DNA of 64,000 nt, from positions 4,865-68,864 of the forward strand of contig DIDS01000032.1 of NCBI GenBank assembly GCA_002418265.1, read 5' to 3'. Positions 1 to 8,928 of the stretch are shown piece after piece. Made by a program: the position numbers and the translations under genes. The DNA is from Acidimicrobiia bacterium UBA5794 (GTDB lineage Bacteria > Actinomycetota > Acidimicrobiia > Spongiisociales > UBA5794). The stretch's first letter is position 1, and every line of letters begins with the position of its first letter. The notes below the pieces were generated by a model. That model was not told where the DNA came from and searched no databases. It worked only from the letters and a program-made list of their open reading frames with translations.

Positions 1-1851
1 CGACTGCGTCGGATTTGTCCCCCCTGAAGGGGGGACGGTGTTGGATTCTGACTTCTGACTTCTGACTTCTGACTTCCCTTCCCAGATGGCTCGGAACGTG
101 GCTGAGCTTTTTTGCAGTTGGGCCGCCGTTCCTGTGGCAGCAATGCGACCGTTCTCCATCACGATGATCCGATCGGCGCGTGCCATGGCAGCCTGACGAT
201 GTGACACGATCAACGTGGCGACATCAGAACGGGCGTCAAAAAGGCGTTTCCACAAGAGCTTCTCCGTCTCCACATCGAGCGCGCTCGACACATCGTCGAG
301 AACGAGCAGTTGTGGACGACGTGTGAACATCCGAGCTGCTGCAGACCTTTGGATCTGGCCACCGGAGAGGCGAACACCCCTGGGGCCGATCATCGTGTCG
401 AGCCCTTCGGGCATCATGTCGACGTCTCGGGTCATGGTGGCTATGTAGAGGGACTCATCGATCATTTCCTCCGTGACGTGGTCTCCCAGCACGAGGTTGT
501 CATGCAAGGACATCGAGAACAGACGAGGGACCTGTGGGGTGTATGCAACTCGCGGTGGCACCATCTCCGTCGAAGGATCCATGACTGTTTCACCATTCCA
601 CTCGATGGAACCATCGGATGCGGGCAGGAGTCCGAGGATGGTTCGGAGCAGTGTTGTCTTGCCGGATCCGATGCGACCAGTCACCACCACGAACTCGCCC
701 GCTCCCACGGTGAGGTCGACGTCTGAGATCCCGACATTCGCTCCGTTGTAGCGATACGACAGTCCTCGTACCTCAAGGCGAGAAAAGGGCTCAGGATCCA
801 TGGTGGAGGGTTGCCTTGGCGGTGGATCATCATCGAGCCAGAGCTCAACCGGTCTAAAGAGACGCCCCCACTCATCACCCTGGAGCGAATCAATCAGCCT
901 GTCGAAGCTGACAGCCCCCTGCTTGGCTCTCGCCACGAACATGCCCGAAAAGTATGCCGCTTCGGTGATCATCCCGAGGAGAAACACGAGGAGACTGAAT
1001 TCGCCAATCGAAATACCCGCATCGCCCGTGTTGGCGAGACGACCTGCTGCGAGGAGGAGAATGAGACCAGTTCCGATGTTGATGGTGTTGCGAAACACCG
1101 CTTCAAGCACCGCTGTAAACGTGCGGTCCTTGACCATCATCTCTCGTCGCTCGTCGTTGAGTATCCGGAACCTCCCAAGCATGTTGGCTTCGGCACCGGC
1201 CACCTTGACCGATTGAGTCGCAGCGAATGTCTCCCCGAGAAATCCCGTGATTGCTTCGGTTGTTTCCCGCGCACGGATGCGGTATCGCCGGACGATCCCC
1301 CCGGTCCTTTCCGAGACGATTCCCACTGCTATGACCGGAATGAGGATCGCGAGGGTGATCACGGGATCGATCGTGAACAGGATGATCAACGAGATCGTTG
1401 CGGCAGCGCCGGATCCCAGGATGTCAACGGACAGATCGAACGGGAGGATGATGTTCTCAACATCATCCCGAAACCTGCTGACGACTTCACCCGGTGTGTC
1501 ATCAAGAGCCTGGGCACCGGGAATCTCGTAGATACGTTCGAGCAGATTTCGCCGAACGAGAGCTGAACCACGGAACAGCATCGATCCGTGATTGCGCATA
1601 CCGACCATGATGAACACCGATCGTCCAGCCGCATACAACAGTGTCGCGACAATGATTGCGACGAGCATGTTCATTTCGATGTCTGCTTCCAACTCGTCAA
1701 AGAACCGCGCCGTCACCAGGCCGATCAGGATCGGCATGGTCCATATCGAGATCCAAAGGAATTGGGCCCATGCATATCGAAGTGGTTGGTGACGAATGAG
1801 GGCGAAAAGGGCGCTGCGGTAGCTTGGGCGAGGTTGACGTGTCATGCTCAT
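1..1851 (-). CDS. ABC exporter subunit with degenerate ATPase site (partial, runs off left edge)
   Basis: This is an ABC-type exporter half-transporter with an N-terminal membrane domain and a C-terminal ATPase. The frame is open for 617 codons to the window edge, so the stop codon lies outside. Walker A GRIGSGKT is near residue 392, the signature LSGGQ near 495, Walker B LLVLDD near 515-520 and the H-loop His near 551. The residue after the Walker B Asp is Asp, not the usual catalytic Glu, as in degenerate sites of heterodimeric exporters. Its start overlaps the stop of the upstream subunit (ATGA), so the two are surely co-translated and probably pair. Family similarity ends near residue 588; the remaining tail is encoded by a 7-bp tandem repeat (SEVRSQKSE-like). 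Substrate unknown. Confidence 0.9.
   Translation of the reverse strand, partial: MSMTRQPRPSYRSALFALIRHQPLRYAWAQFLWISIWTMPILIGLVTARFFDELEADIEMNMLVAIIVATLLYAAGRSVFIMVGMRNHGSMLFRGSALVRRNLLERIYEIPGAQALDDTPGEVVSRFRDDVENIILPFDLSVDILGSGAAATISLIILFTIDPVITLAILIPVIAVGIVSERTGGIVRRYRIRARETTEAITGFLGETFAATQSVKVAGAEANMLGRFRILNDERREMMVKDRTFTAVLEAVFRNTINIGTGLILLLAAGRLANTGDAGISIGEFSLLVFLLGMITEAAYFSGMFVARAKQGAVSFDRLIDSLQGDEWGRLFRPVELWLDDDPPPRQPSTMDPEPFSRLEVRGLSYRYNGANVGISDVDLTVGAGEFVVVTGRIGSGKTTLLRTILGLLPASDGSIEWNGETVMDPSTEMVPPRVAYTPQVPRLFSMSLHDNLVLGDHVTEEMIDESLYIATMTRDVDMMPEGLDTMIGPRGVRLSGGQIQRSAAARMFTRRPQLLVLDDVSSALDVETEKLLWKRLFDARSDVATLIVSHRQAAMARADRIIVMENGRIAATGTAAQLQKSSATFRAIWEGKSEVRSQKSESNTVPPSGGTNPTQS
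17..36. repeat. GC-rich hairpin (8-bp stem, TGAA loop)
   Basis: GTCCCCCC and GGGGGGAC flank a TGAA loop, giving a perfect 8-bp stem. The same GTCCCCCC...GGGGGGAC arrangement recurs at 8765-8788, also beside 7-bp repeats, so this looks like a dispersed element. Here it lies within the open frame of the left-edge ABC exporter. Confidence 0.6.
46..76. repeat. Heptamer tandem repeat CTGACTT x4
   Basis: Four consecutive CTGACTT units occupy 48-75. The same unit appears at 18486 onward, and variants (CTGACGT, CTGACCT) at 4723 and 12731. The copies here are translated in the C-terminal tail of the left-edge exporter. Confidence 0.85.
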
Positions 1852-3599
1852 GCCAGCGCCTCCTCCATCCCCGTTGCGAGGAGCTGGGAAAAGATCGAGT
1901 TCTCGTCCGCCATGAGCCGTGTTCGCTCCCCAGCCTCGATGACCCTGCCATCCTCGAGAATGATGATGTCATCGGCACGCGAGATCGTCGCGAGGCGATG
2001 GGCAATCACGATGGCGGTTCGGTTGTCGAGGAGATGATCGACGGCACGCTCAAGCAGGGCTTCGGTTGCAGGATCAAGGCGAGATGAAGCCTCGTCGAGG
2101 ACGACGACCCCCGGATCGCGCAGGAACACCCGTGTGAAGGCGAGAAGCTGGGCCTGTCCAGCTGACAATCCACCGCTTCCACTCTCAAGCATCGTGTCGA
2201 GGCCGTCGGGGAGCGACTCGAGCCACTGATCAAGCTCCAACCGGTTGAGGACCTCGTGGAGCTCCTCATCGGTGATCGACGAGTCGAAGAACGTGAGATT
2301 GTCGCGGACGGTTGCCCGGAACAGCTGAACGTCCTGGGTGACCATTGCGACCCGACTTCGAAGATTGTTGAGCTCGATATCCCATGTGGCGTTCCCATCG
2401 ATTCGTACGGCTCCTCCTTGGGGTTCGTGCAATCGGGTGACCAGGCGTGCCACGGTCGTTTTCCCTGATCCCGTTCTTCCGAGAAGTCCGACCACGCGGC
2501 CCGGTTCGATTGAAAATGTCACATCGGTGAGAACGAGCTCATCACCCGCTTCATCGTCGTAGCGGAAGGTGACGTCATCGAACTCCACTCCAAGCGCGTT
2601 CGGCGACAAGGTCGCCGAGTGGCGCTGGACGATCTTTGACTGGCGGGCGAACAGGTTCTCGATCCGTGCGATCGAGGCCCCCGCCTTCTGGAGGTCGATG
2701 AGTTCTTCGCGGATCTGCTCGATCGGGTGATGCGACATCTGGATGTACTGGAACACGAGGTAGACAGAACCAATGGTCAGCGTTCCGATCCCGTAGAGCC
2801 ACGAACCAAGGACATAGAGGATGACGAGTGAAAAGAAGTACAGAGACATGGCGGTGATCCACATCATCGCCCATCCGGTCCATCCTCGAACGATCTGGGG
2901 ATGCCATCGCCGTTGAATGGAGTCGAAACGGTCAAGCATGAATCTCGTTGCCCCGTTTGCTTTGATGTCCTCGGTGCCGTCTATTTGCTCGCCGACGAAT
3001 CCATACAGCTCGGCGCTCGTGGCACGAATTGCCCTCTGCCAAGGGACAGTGATGCCGTGGAGCCGAATCATGCCCAGCAGCGGAAGCAGCGTAAAGATCG
3101 TGATGGAGAGGCCGACGATCCACGACTCAATCCAGAGGAGAACGAGGATCCCGGCAAGGAGGGCTCCATTCCCCACAACCTTGATCATCATTGACGAGAA
3201 GAAGTTCGACAGGGCTGTGACGTCCCCGTCGATCCGCTCGATCAGCTCGCCGGGGCTTGAGCCTTTGTGAAAACCCATGTCGAGATGGAGCAGGTGATCC
3301 ATGAGGTTGGTCCGAAGCTCATTTGTTGCCGACCAGCCGATCTGTTCAGCAAGGTAGGTAGCCCAAACGATGAGTAGCTGAAACACGACGGCGATCGCCA
3401 TGAAGAGAACAGCGATCGGGACCAATGAGCTGACGTCCGCGCCGTCGATGGCGCGGTCGATGAAGACGGCAATGAGCTGCGGATTTGCCAGTTGAAGAGT
3501 AATCGCGGTGGTCAGGACGATCGCCAGCAGCACCGCCTTCTTGCGATGTGGTCGCAGATACCCGGTGAAGAGTCTGAAATATGCTCGGATGGGAATCAT
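1848..3599 (-). CDS. ABC exporter subunit with canonical ATPase site
   Basis: Half-size ABC exporter of 583 residues: six-helix membrane domain, then ATPase. Walker A GRTGSGKT lies near residue 374 and Walker B VVVLDEASSRLD carries the catalytic Glu. The signature is LSAGQ rather than LSGGQ, which fits a heterodimer in which the variant signature faces the partner's degenerate Walker B. I chose the ATG at 3599 because AGGAAA precedes it at suitable spacing; an in-frame ATG at 3635 would add 12 residues. The stop overlaps the next subunit's start. Such pairs export lipids, peptides or drugs; nothing nearby fixes the substrate. Confidence 0.9.
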   Translation of the reverse strand: MIPIRAYFRLFTGYLRPHRKKAVLLAIVLTTAITLQLANPQLIAVFIDRAIDGADVSSLVPIAVLFMAIAVVFQLLIVWATYLAEQIGWSATNELRTNLMDHLLHLDMGFHKGSSPGELIERIDGDVTALSNFFSSMMIKVVGNGALLAGILVLLWIESWIVGLSITIFTLLPLLGMIRLHGITVPWQRAIRATSAELYGFVGEQIDGTEDIKANGATRFMLDRFDSIQRRWHPQIVRGWTGWAMMWITAMSLYFFSLVILYVLGSWLYGIGTLTIGSVYLVFQYIQMSHHPIEQIREELIDLQKAGASIARIENLFARQSKIVQRHSATLSPNALGVEFDDVTFRYDDEAGDELVLTDVTFSIEPGRVVGLLGRTGSGKTTVARLVTRLHEPQGGAVRIDGNATWDIELNNLRSRVAMVTQDVQLFRATVRDNLTFFDSSITDEELHEVLNRLELDQWLESLPDGLDTMLESGSGGLSAGQAQLLAFTRVFLRDPGVVVLDEASSRLDPATEALLERAVDHLLDNRTAIVIAHRLATISRADDIIILEDGRVIEAGERTRLMADENSIFSQLLATGMEEALA

Positions 3600-3851
3600 G
3601 AGGTTTCCTTGGGAGATCGGAGGACGAGTGCGCACACGGCAACGCTGGCATCCGGGGGGCTCTCGGGAGCGGGGGCGTCGCGGTGGTTGTCAGCGCAAAC
3701 GGGCGCGCGCGAGGACCGGAGATGCTGAGTTGGGCGAGATGAGCCTGTGCATCGATCCTCCTCGATCACGATCCGTGATTCATGAGAACCACAGACGGGC
3801 ATGGTGGCAAAGGATTGATCGAAAGTCAAGAGGCTCGGGTTGGGTGATTCA

Positions 3852-4661
3852 TCACAAGTAGCGGATGACCACAAGGGCACCGAGCATCGCGACAGAGTTC
3901 GTACCGATGTGCGCCAACACCGGGGCCAACGTGGAATTGGCATACAGCCTGATGAGCAGGAAGCCGATACCTGCCATGGTGGTTCCTGCGATTGCTCCGA
4001 TGATCGCAATGGTGATTCCGATCGAGCCGGTGAACATGTCACCAGCCGGATTGGTTTCGATGGTGTGCAAGGTCGGGAGAATGTGCCAGAAGCCAAACAG
4101 CACCGAGGTGATGACTCCCGCCACAAGAGGCGTGTGGCGCCTGACCAACATGCCGAACATGATGCCGCGGAACAGGACTTCCTCATACAACGCGGTCGCA
4201 ATCGGAATGCGCACGAGTGCCTGGAACAGCACCCAACCCGCAGATGCCTCAGCAACCTTCTCGTCGCGAAACAGATCGCGAGTCGCAGGAATGGCGATAC
4301 CGATGACGATTCCGATGGTGATGATGGCGAGGAGGACCCCACCGACGACCGCTCCCCGTTTCAGGCGATCGCGACGCAGCCCAAGGGATGTCCATGTGGT
4401 GCCGGCTCGCCGCGAGATGACAAGGGCGAAACCGAGTATCCCGAGTTGGAATGGGATGTGCCAGATACCGTCAAGGAGTTCATTGGCGACGACATTGGCA
4501 TAGAGAGCCAGCGCATAAATCGCTGCGAGGTGAAAGATGTGGGCCCGATGTGGACTCGGGGGACTGCGACGCCACATCGACGGTCTCCACATCGCGTCCC
4601 AGTCCGACAACGGCCAGGACCAGGCATGCTGCTTTCCCGTTTCAGACAGATCCTTGGCCAT
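3852..4661 (-). CDS. CPBP (CAAX protease/bacteriocin-processing) family membrane protease
   Basis: Integral membrane protein of 269 residues with about seven hydrophobic segments. The family's diagnostic motifs are present: YEEVLFRG with the Glu pair near residues 160-161, FGFWH with its His near 193, and a further conserved His in LAHIGTNS close to the C terminus. These residues form the glutamate/histidine active site of CPBP (Abi) intramembrane metalloproteases. The frame can be extended upstream to 4802, but that stretch is encoded by heptamer repeats and overlaps the divergent gene at 4776, so I start at the ATG at 4661. Substrate and role are unknown; family members process prenylated proteins, peptides or regulators. 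Confidence 0.85.
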   Translation of the reverse strand: MAKDLSETGKQHAWSWPLSDWDAMWRPSMWRRSPPSPHRAHIFHLAAIYALALYANVVANELLDGIWHIPFQLGILGFALVISRRAGTTWTSLGLRRDRLKRGAVVGGVLLAIITIGIVIGIAIPATRDLFRDEKVAEASAGWVLFQALVRIPIATALYEEVLFRGIMFGMLVRRHTPLVAGVITSVLFGFWHILPTLHTIETNPAGDMFTGSIGITIAIIGAIAGTTMAGIGFLLIRLYANSTLAPVLAHIGTNSVAMLGALVVIRYL

Positions 4662-4673
4662 TGGGGGGAGACT

Positions 4674-4771
4674 ACCGATGACCGATGACCGATGACCGAT
4701 GACCGAAGTCCGAAGTCGATCGTCTGACGTCTGACGTCTGATCAGCCGAAAGCTGTGAGCTGTAAGCTGTA
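4674..4771. repeat. Compound heptamer repeat region between divergent genes
   Basis: Three 7-bp-period families occur back to back: ACCGATG units from 4674 to about 4705, CTGACGT units around 4723-4743, and AGCTGTRA-type units at about 4750-4771. They fill almost the whole gap between the divergent genes starting at 4661 (minus) and 4776 (plus), so any promoter there must overlap repeats. Confidence 0.85.
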
Positions 4772-4775
4772 GACC

Positions 4776-5354
4776 ATGTCTCTCCTCTATGCGTTCAAGC
4801 AATCCGTGCTCGACCTCGGCCGGGGGGAAGCCAAGGCGAAGGCCAAGCCGTTGATCGTTGCCGATGAGACCCTCGATCGCTCGGCATCGGGACTTGATCG
4901 GAGGGCGAGCGAGCGCAGCGTCATGTTCTGGCTGTTGTCAGACCGAGCCATGTTCCTTGTCGTCGGGTCCGACCCGGATGACCACGCCCTTCGGATTCCC
5001 TATGAGGCAATCTCAGAGATGAGCCTCGACTACGACGACACCGCGTCATTTCTCCCGTGGTACATCCGGATATCGATCTCTCCCGAAGGCCCGGGTGTGA
5101 TAACGAGCGTCGCCGACGGAACCATCCCGGGTCAGCCGCTCGCCGAACCACCCCCAGTGCTGATCGATGGTGAGAAGCGACTGATGCTCGCCCGCGGCGA
5201 GATTGTTCCGCTTGCAGGCTTTGTCGCGTGCCCAAAGCGATTCAGGACCGCACTCAAGCGGCGGATGGAGCTGGCGGGCCGACCATTGTCTGTCACCGGT
5301 GAGGAAGTCGCGGAGCGCCGATCGCTGATAGCGAAGCAGAAACGACCCGGGTAG
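4776..5354 (+). CDS. Hypothetical protein, 192 residues
   Basis: I do not recognise this family. The protein is soluble-looking, with no signal peptide or clear membrane segment. An early Lys/Ala-rich stretch (EAKAKAKP) is followed by a mixed alpha/beta region with a central strand pattern (VMFWLLSDRAMFLVV) that could be a PH-like or similar small beta domain, and the C terminus is basic (KRFRTALKRRMELAG). It is transcribed away from the CPBP protease. Its stop codon is embedded in a hairpin at 5345-5365. Codon use matches the neighbours, so it is probably real. Confidence 0.7.
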   Translation: MSLLYAFKQSVLDLGRGEAKAKAKPLIVADETLDRSASGLDRRASERSVMFWLLSDRAMFLVVGSDPDDHALRIPYEAISEMSLDYDDTASFLPWYIRISISPEGPGVITSVADGTIPGQPLAEPPPVLIDGEKRLMLARGEIVPLAGFVACPKRFRTALKRRMELAGRPLSVTGEEVAERRSLIAKQKRPG

Positions 5355-5365
5355 TTCGCCCGGGT
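5345..5365. terminator. Hairpin between convergent genes
   Basis: ACCCGGG and CCCGGGT form a perfect 7-bp stem around a 7-nt loop that includes the TAG stop of the plus-strand gene. It lies between convergent genes and has no U-run, as is common for actinobacterial terminators. Confidence 0.5.
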
Positions 5366-5389
5366 GGTGCACACCAGGTGGCGCCAGTG

Positions 5390-6076
5390 TCAGGTGCCGC
5401 GCAGTTTGATGTCGGTCCCGCCACACGTTTCGCACGTGAGGTCAAGGTCGGCGACGGATAGATCGCGAGCATGCCTGGCACCTGATCTGAGGTGTGTGCC
5501 GCAATCCCGACAATACTTGGCTGTACGGAAATGGGTCATCCCGCAGGTCGGACATTCCGACCAGTCGTCGGGGTTGGTGACTGTCGGTTCCGCTGGTTGG
5601 GTCTCTTCAGGTTCCTGATGCTGCGACGGGGCCTGGGCCGGGGTCTGCGACATCCAATAGTCAGTCGCACTCTCTTGAGGCTGCGGGGGTGCAAACGGCG
5701 GATCGGGTGGTGTCTTGGGGGCAAGCGAGCGTGCGTGCGTCGTCTTTGCATGGGCGACGCCCCACGAGTCGAGCGCATACAGAGCGATTCCCTGCGTCTC
5801 TGCAACAGAAATTGCCCCGGTCGTAAAACCAGACGCGGAAAAGATCGCAACGCGCTTGTCGTCGGTGGCGAACCGCATGGCAGAAAGGACAGAAGCCTGA
5901 TCGGCAGGGGAGGTGGCCCATCGCACCCGCGCGAACGTGGATTCTGTGATCAGCTGGACTGATCCATGGACCGGCTCGGATATTTCGAGAGGTGGTTCAC
6001 CCTTGTGGTCGAACCACAGGAACGCCGCCTGGTAGGCCTGATCAAGAGTGAGTTCGTCTGTCCGGGGTTTCTCCAT
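5390..6076 (-). CDS. Mrr-like nuclease-fold protein with C-terminal zinc ribbons
   Basis: 228 residues. Residues about 40-110 resemble the C-terminal half of a restriction-endonuclease (Mrr/DUF2034) fold: a segment like IFSASGFTTGAISVAETQGI followed by a strand matches the usual TTSGFT..A..FA...GI pattern. A Pro/Gln-rich linker follows. The C terminus carries two Cys clusters, CPTCGM...CRDCG and CETCGG, typical of small zinc ribbons. The full catalytic D-(E/Q)xK signature is not obvious, so activity is uncertain. It could be a DNA-binding or damage-related protein. It is not paired with a methyltransferase. Confidence 0.6.
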   Translation of the reverse strand: MEKPRTDELTLDQAYQAAFLWFDHKGEPPLEISEPVHGSVQLITESTFARVRWATSPADQASVLSAMRFATDDKRVAIFSASGFTTGAISVAETQGIALYALDSWGVAHAKTTHARSLAPKTPPDPPFAPPQPQESATDYWMSQTPAQAPSQHQEPEETQPAEPTVTNPDDWSECPTCGMTHFRTAKYCRDCGTHLRSGARHARDLSVADLDLTCETCGGTDIKLRGT

Positions 6077-6085
6077 GGCGGCAGT

Positions 6086-6982
6086 CTATGTCGTAGCGTC
6101 CGATTTGACGAAGGGAATGGAGTGGTTCCAGTCCGCCAGCAGCGTTCGAAGCGCTGCGATGAACGCCAGCGGCTGGTCAAGCATCAGGTGATGATGGGCA
6201 AGCGGAATCTCGATCACGGGGGAAACTCGACCCATCAGGTCATACATGTACTCGGCCACATCGGGGGGTACGATCGCAGAGTGTTCGCCTGTGAAAAGAG
6301 CGATCCGACAGGCTGCCGTTGAGAGTTGGTCGCGCAGCGGCACAACGTTGCCCTTGAACAGATTCGGGTCAAACTTCCATGTCCAGCCGGCGGGGGTCTC
6401 ACGAAGTGAAGTGCGTGCAATGTGTTCGACGATCCACTCGTTGTCACAAGGTTGAGGCGGAATGAGATGAAAGTGGGCCATCGCTTCAGCAAGCGTGGGA
6501 TAGACGCCCGGCGCGCGAAATGCACGACCGGCCGCGGCTTCATCTTCCTCAGGAGACGGCCGTCTGACAGGTGCATCGACGATGACGGCGCCAGCGAGCT
6601 GATCCCCATACGTCGATGCTGCCTGGATCGTCACCATGCCCCCGAGGCTGTGGCCAACCACCACGGGCGGTCCGGGAAAGTCGGCATCCGATATGACCGC
6701 CATCACCTCCTTCGCCCACGTTTCGTGTCCATAGGCCGTCCTCCGACCCGATTCTCCGTGACCGGACAGGTCAAGGGCAATCGCATGCCAGTCGGTCGAG
6801 AAGAATGGAGCAATGAACGACCACCACTCGGCGTGGGCGGCACCTCCGTGGACGAATACGAGTCCGGGCTTGTCGACGGTGCCCCATGAGACGTAATGAA
6901 TATCAGTTCCCTCGACAGAAACCGTGTGTGTTTCGGGCCGGTTCTGGAGGGCGTCGACGAACCAAGACGGGGCATCAGTCAA
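6086..6982 (-). CDS. Alpha/beta hydrolase fold protein
   Basis: 298 residues with a standard alpha/beta hydrolase layout: oxyanion strand region VFVHGGAAHAEWW, nucleophile elbow GHSLGG (Ser), a late acid region and a His near the C terminus (AHHHLMLDQP). No signal peptide. The start overlaps the end of the upstream aminotransferase-like gene by 8 bp, so the two are translationally coupled and may act in one pathway. The family includes esterases, lipases, epoxide hydrolases and C-C hydrolases; the specific reaction cannot be read from the sequence. Confidence 0.85.
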   Translation of the reverse strand: MTDAPSWFVDALQNRPETHTVSVEGTDIHYVSWGTVDKPGLVFVHGGAAHAEWWSFIAPFFSTDWHAIALDLSGHGESGRRTAYGHETWAKEVMAVISDADFPGPPVVVGHSLGGMVTIQAASTYGDQLAGAVIVDAPVRRPSPEEDEAAAGRAFRAPGVYPTLAEAMAHFHLIPPQPCDNEWIVEHIARTSLRETPAGWTWKFDPNLFKGNVVPLRDQLSTAACRIALFTGEHSAIVPPDVAEYMYDLMGRVSPVIEIPLAHHHLMLDQPLAFIAALRTLLADWNHSIPFVKSDATT

Positions 6983-8699
6983 GGGCTTCTACCTGGTGTA
7001 GCGGATCCTGGTTCGCATGATCGTGGCTTGCTCGAACCTCGTTGGGAAGGAGGAACCATCGCAGATCCTCAAATGAGGCCGTCGCATTGACCTCATCGTG
7101 GACCGGTCCTGTTGCAGGATCAATGGTCGCAAAGAGCGTGCGGGCGTGGGCGAGATACTCGGTGAGTTCGCGCTCGGGGACAATCTGAGGTTTGATGTCG
7201 TATTCCATGGTTCCAGTCTCGTAGCGGATGTCTGTCAGCGAAATGGCAGATTCTCCACGGCCATCGACATGGGTCCAGCCAGCAGTGTTGACGTCGAACG
7301 CATACCAAGGGAGGAGCTTCCAGCCATCAGTGGCAACGATGTTGACGGCATCGATGATGAACTCCATCACGGCGTCTGAGAAGAAGTAGTTGAAGTTGAC
7401 CCGAATCCAGCCGGGCTTGATTCCTTCGCATCCCAGGGCAACTTCGTCAGAGAGGTGACGTGATCGCTCCATATCGATACCGAGGAGGGCATGTCCATAC
7501 GGACCGGCGCACGAACACCCGCCCCGTGACTGAATACCGAAGAGGTCGTTGAGGAGTGCAACGATGAAGTTGTGATGCAGATACTGGCCTTTGTGCCTGA
7601 CAACGAATGAGACGATCGACAAACGGTCGGCGTCATGATTGCCGAGAATCTCAATATTGGGGTTCTTCTTCCAGGAATCGATCGCTCGACGAATCAGGCC
7701 ATGCTCAAGGTCACGGATTCGAGACGTTCCGACCGCCTCTTTCAGCTGGAAGACGAGGCCCGCCCTGATCGACTCCACGATTGCAGGAGTTCCACCTTCT
7801 TCGCGATGCTCGATGTCGGCGATGTATTCGTGATCGTCGGGGTTGACGAACGTGACCGTCCCGCCCCCCGGGATGCCAGGCACAGCATTCTGGAAGAGCT
7901 CCTTGCGTGCGATCAGGAGCCCGGGTGTCCCGGGACCGCCGATCAGCTTGTGGGTCGAAATGAAGATGGCGTCCTTGTGTGCTCCGGGTTGATCCTCGAT
8001 GACCATGTCGATCGCCACATACGGTGCTGCGGCGGCGAAATCCCAGAAGGACAGGGCTCCGTACCGGTGAAGAAGCTGTGCGATGCCGGCCGTATCCGAG
8101 ATGATCCCTGTGACGTTCGAAGCAGCTGAAAACGACCCAATCTTGAGTGGTCGGTGTTCGTACTTGATGAGTTCGGCCTCAAGTTGTTCCTGGTCGATAT
8201 GGCCGTCGGTGTCTTCACCGATCTTGATCACGTCTGCGATCGACTCGCGCCAAGGCAGCTCGTTGGAATGGTGCTCGAATGGCCCGATGAACACGACGGG
8301 CCGTTCGTCGGCAGGAATCAGCGTTGAGAGGTGATATTCGGACTCAAGACGATCCGGGATCGAGAGCCCGAGTACCCGAATGATCCGATCGATGGCACCC
8401 GTACACCCACTGCCGACAAAGACAACGGCATGGTCGTCATTTCCGTTGACACATCGGCGAATGATCTCTCGTGCCTCTTCCCTGAACTTCGACGTCTGGA
8501 GTCCCGTACCGGAGGATTCGGTGTGTGTGTTGGCGTACAACGGGAGAACGACGTCTTGTATGTACTCCTCGATGAAGGCAAGCGACCGACCAGAGGCCGT
8601 GTAGTCAGCGTAGGTGACTCGCCGGGGCCCGAATGGTCCAGGTACGGCGTGTTCGGTCCCGATGACCGAGTCGCGGATTGTTTCAATGAGGTCGACCAT
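6975..8699 (-). CDS. Aminotransferase class V / cysteine desulfurase-like protein
   Basis: 574 residues, longer than SufS/IscS (about 400). The PLP-enzyme core is clear: TSKFREEAREIIRRCVNG and VVFVGSGCTGAIDRII early, a Schiff-base Lys in STHKLIGGPGTPG, and a late Cys-containing loop RGGCSCAGPYGH at the position of the cysteine-desulfurase active-site loop. About 130 residues beyond the core make up the extra length. It overlaps the downstream alpha/beta hydrolase start. No SufBCD or Isc scaffold genes are adjacent, so a stand-alone desulfurase, selenocysteine lyase or related C-S/N chemistry is possible. Confidence 0.85.
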   Translation of the reverse strand: MVDLIETIRDSVIGTEHAVPGPFGPRRVTYADYTASGRSLAFIEEYIQDVVLPLYANTHTESSGTGLQTSKFREEAREIIRRCVNGNDDHAVVFVGSGCTGAIDRIIRVLGLSIPDRLESEYHLSTLIPADERPVVFIGPFEHHSNELPWRESIADVIKIGEDTDGHIDQEQLEAELIKYEHRPLKIGSFSAASNVTGIISDTAGIAQLLHRYGALSFWDFAAAAPYVAIDMVIEDQPGAHKDAIFISTHKLIGGPGTPGLLIARKELFQNAVPGIPGGGTVTFVNPDDHEYIADIEHREEGGTPAIVESIRAGLVFQLKEAVGTSRIRDLEHGLIRRAIDSWKKNPNIEILGNHDADRLSIVSFVVRHKGQYLHHNFIVALLNDLFGIQSRGGCSCAGPYGHALLGIDMERSRHLSDEVALGCEGIKPGWIRVNFNYFFSDAVMEFIIDAVNIVATDGWKLLPWYAFDVNTAGWTHVDGRGESAISLTDIRYETGTMEYDIKPQIVPERELTEYLAHARTLFATIDPATGPVHDEVNATASFEDLRWFLLPNEVRASHDHANQDPLHQVEALD

Positions 8700-8702
8700 G
8701 TG

Positions 8703-8760
8703 GTCAGATTACCGACAACCGCCGACCGACCTCAGAAGTCAGATGACCGAAGGGGTTCAA
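8703..8760. repeat. Degenerate heptamer repeats
   Basis: Imperfect ACCGAC/ACCGATG and CAGAAGT units in the gap downstream of 8699, of the same families as at 4674-4771. The array resumes at 8929. Confidence 0.6.
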
Positions 8761-8910
8761 ACCCGTCCCCCCGGTCTTCCGGGGGGACGCGGAGCAGCGC
8801 CTGCGCAGCAGGCGCTGTGTCGCAGGGGGGCGTTTCAGCTTGTCGCGGTGTCAGGGCCCCCCTGCGCCTCGCTGCGCTCGGCGCGTCCCCCCGCAAGCGG
8901 GAGGACGGAA
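8757..8910. repeat. Composite multi-hairpin GC-rich element
   Basis: Several strong inverted repeats follow one another: GTCCCCCCGG/CCGGGGGGAC at 8765-8788 (10-bp stem), CAGCGCCTGC/GCAGGCGCTG at 8795-8817 (10-bp stem, 3-nt loop), CGCAGGGGGGC at 8821-8831 with GCCCCCCTGCG at 8856-8866 (11-bp stem), and an imperfect GTCCCCCCGC/GCGGGAGGAC pair near 8886-8907. No plausible gene lies here. The element resembles a REP/BIME-like intergenic repeat. Confidence 0.7.
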
Positions 8911-8928
8911 ACAAGGGTGAACTCACAT

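Noticed and set aside
4662..4802. N-terminal extension of the CPBP protease.
   Set aside because: It is encoded by tandem repeats and overlaps the divergent gene's start.
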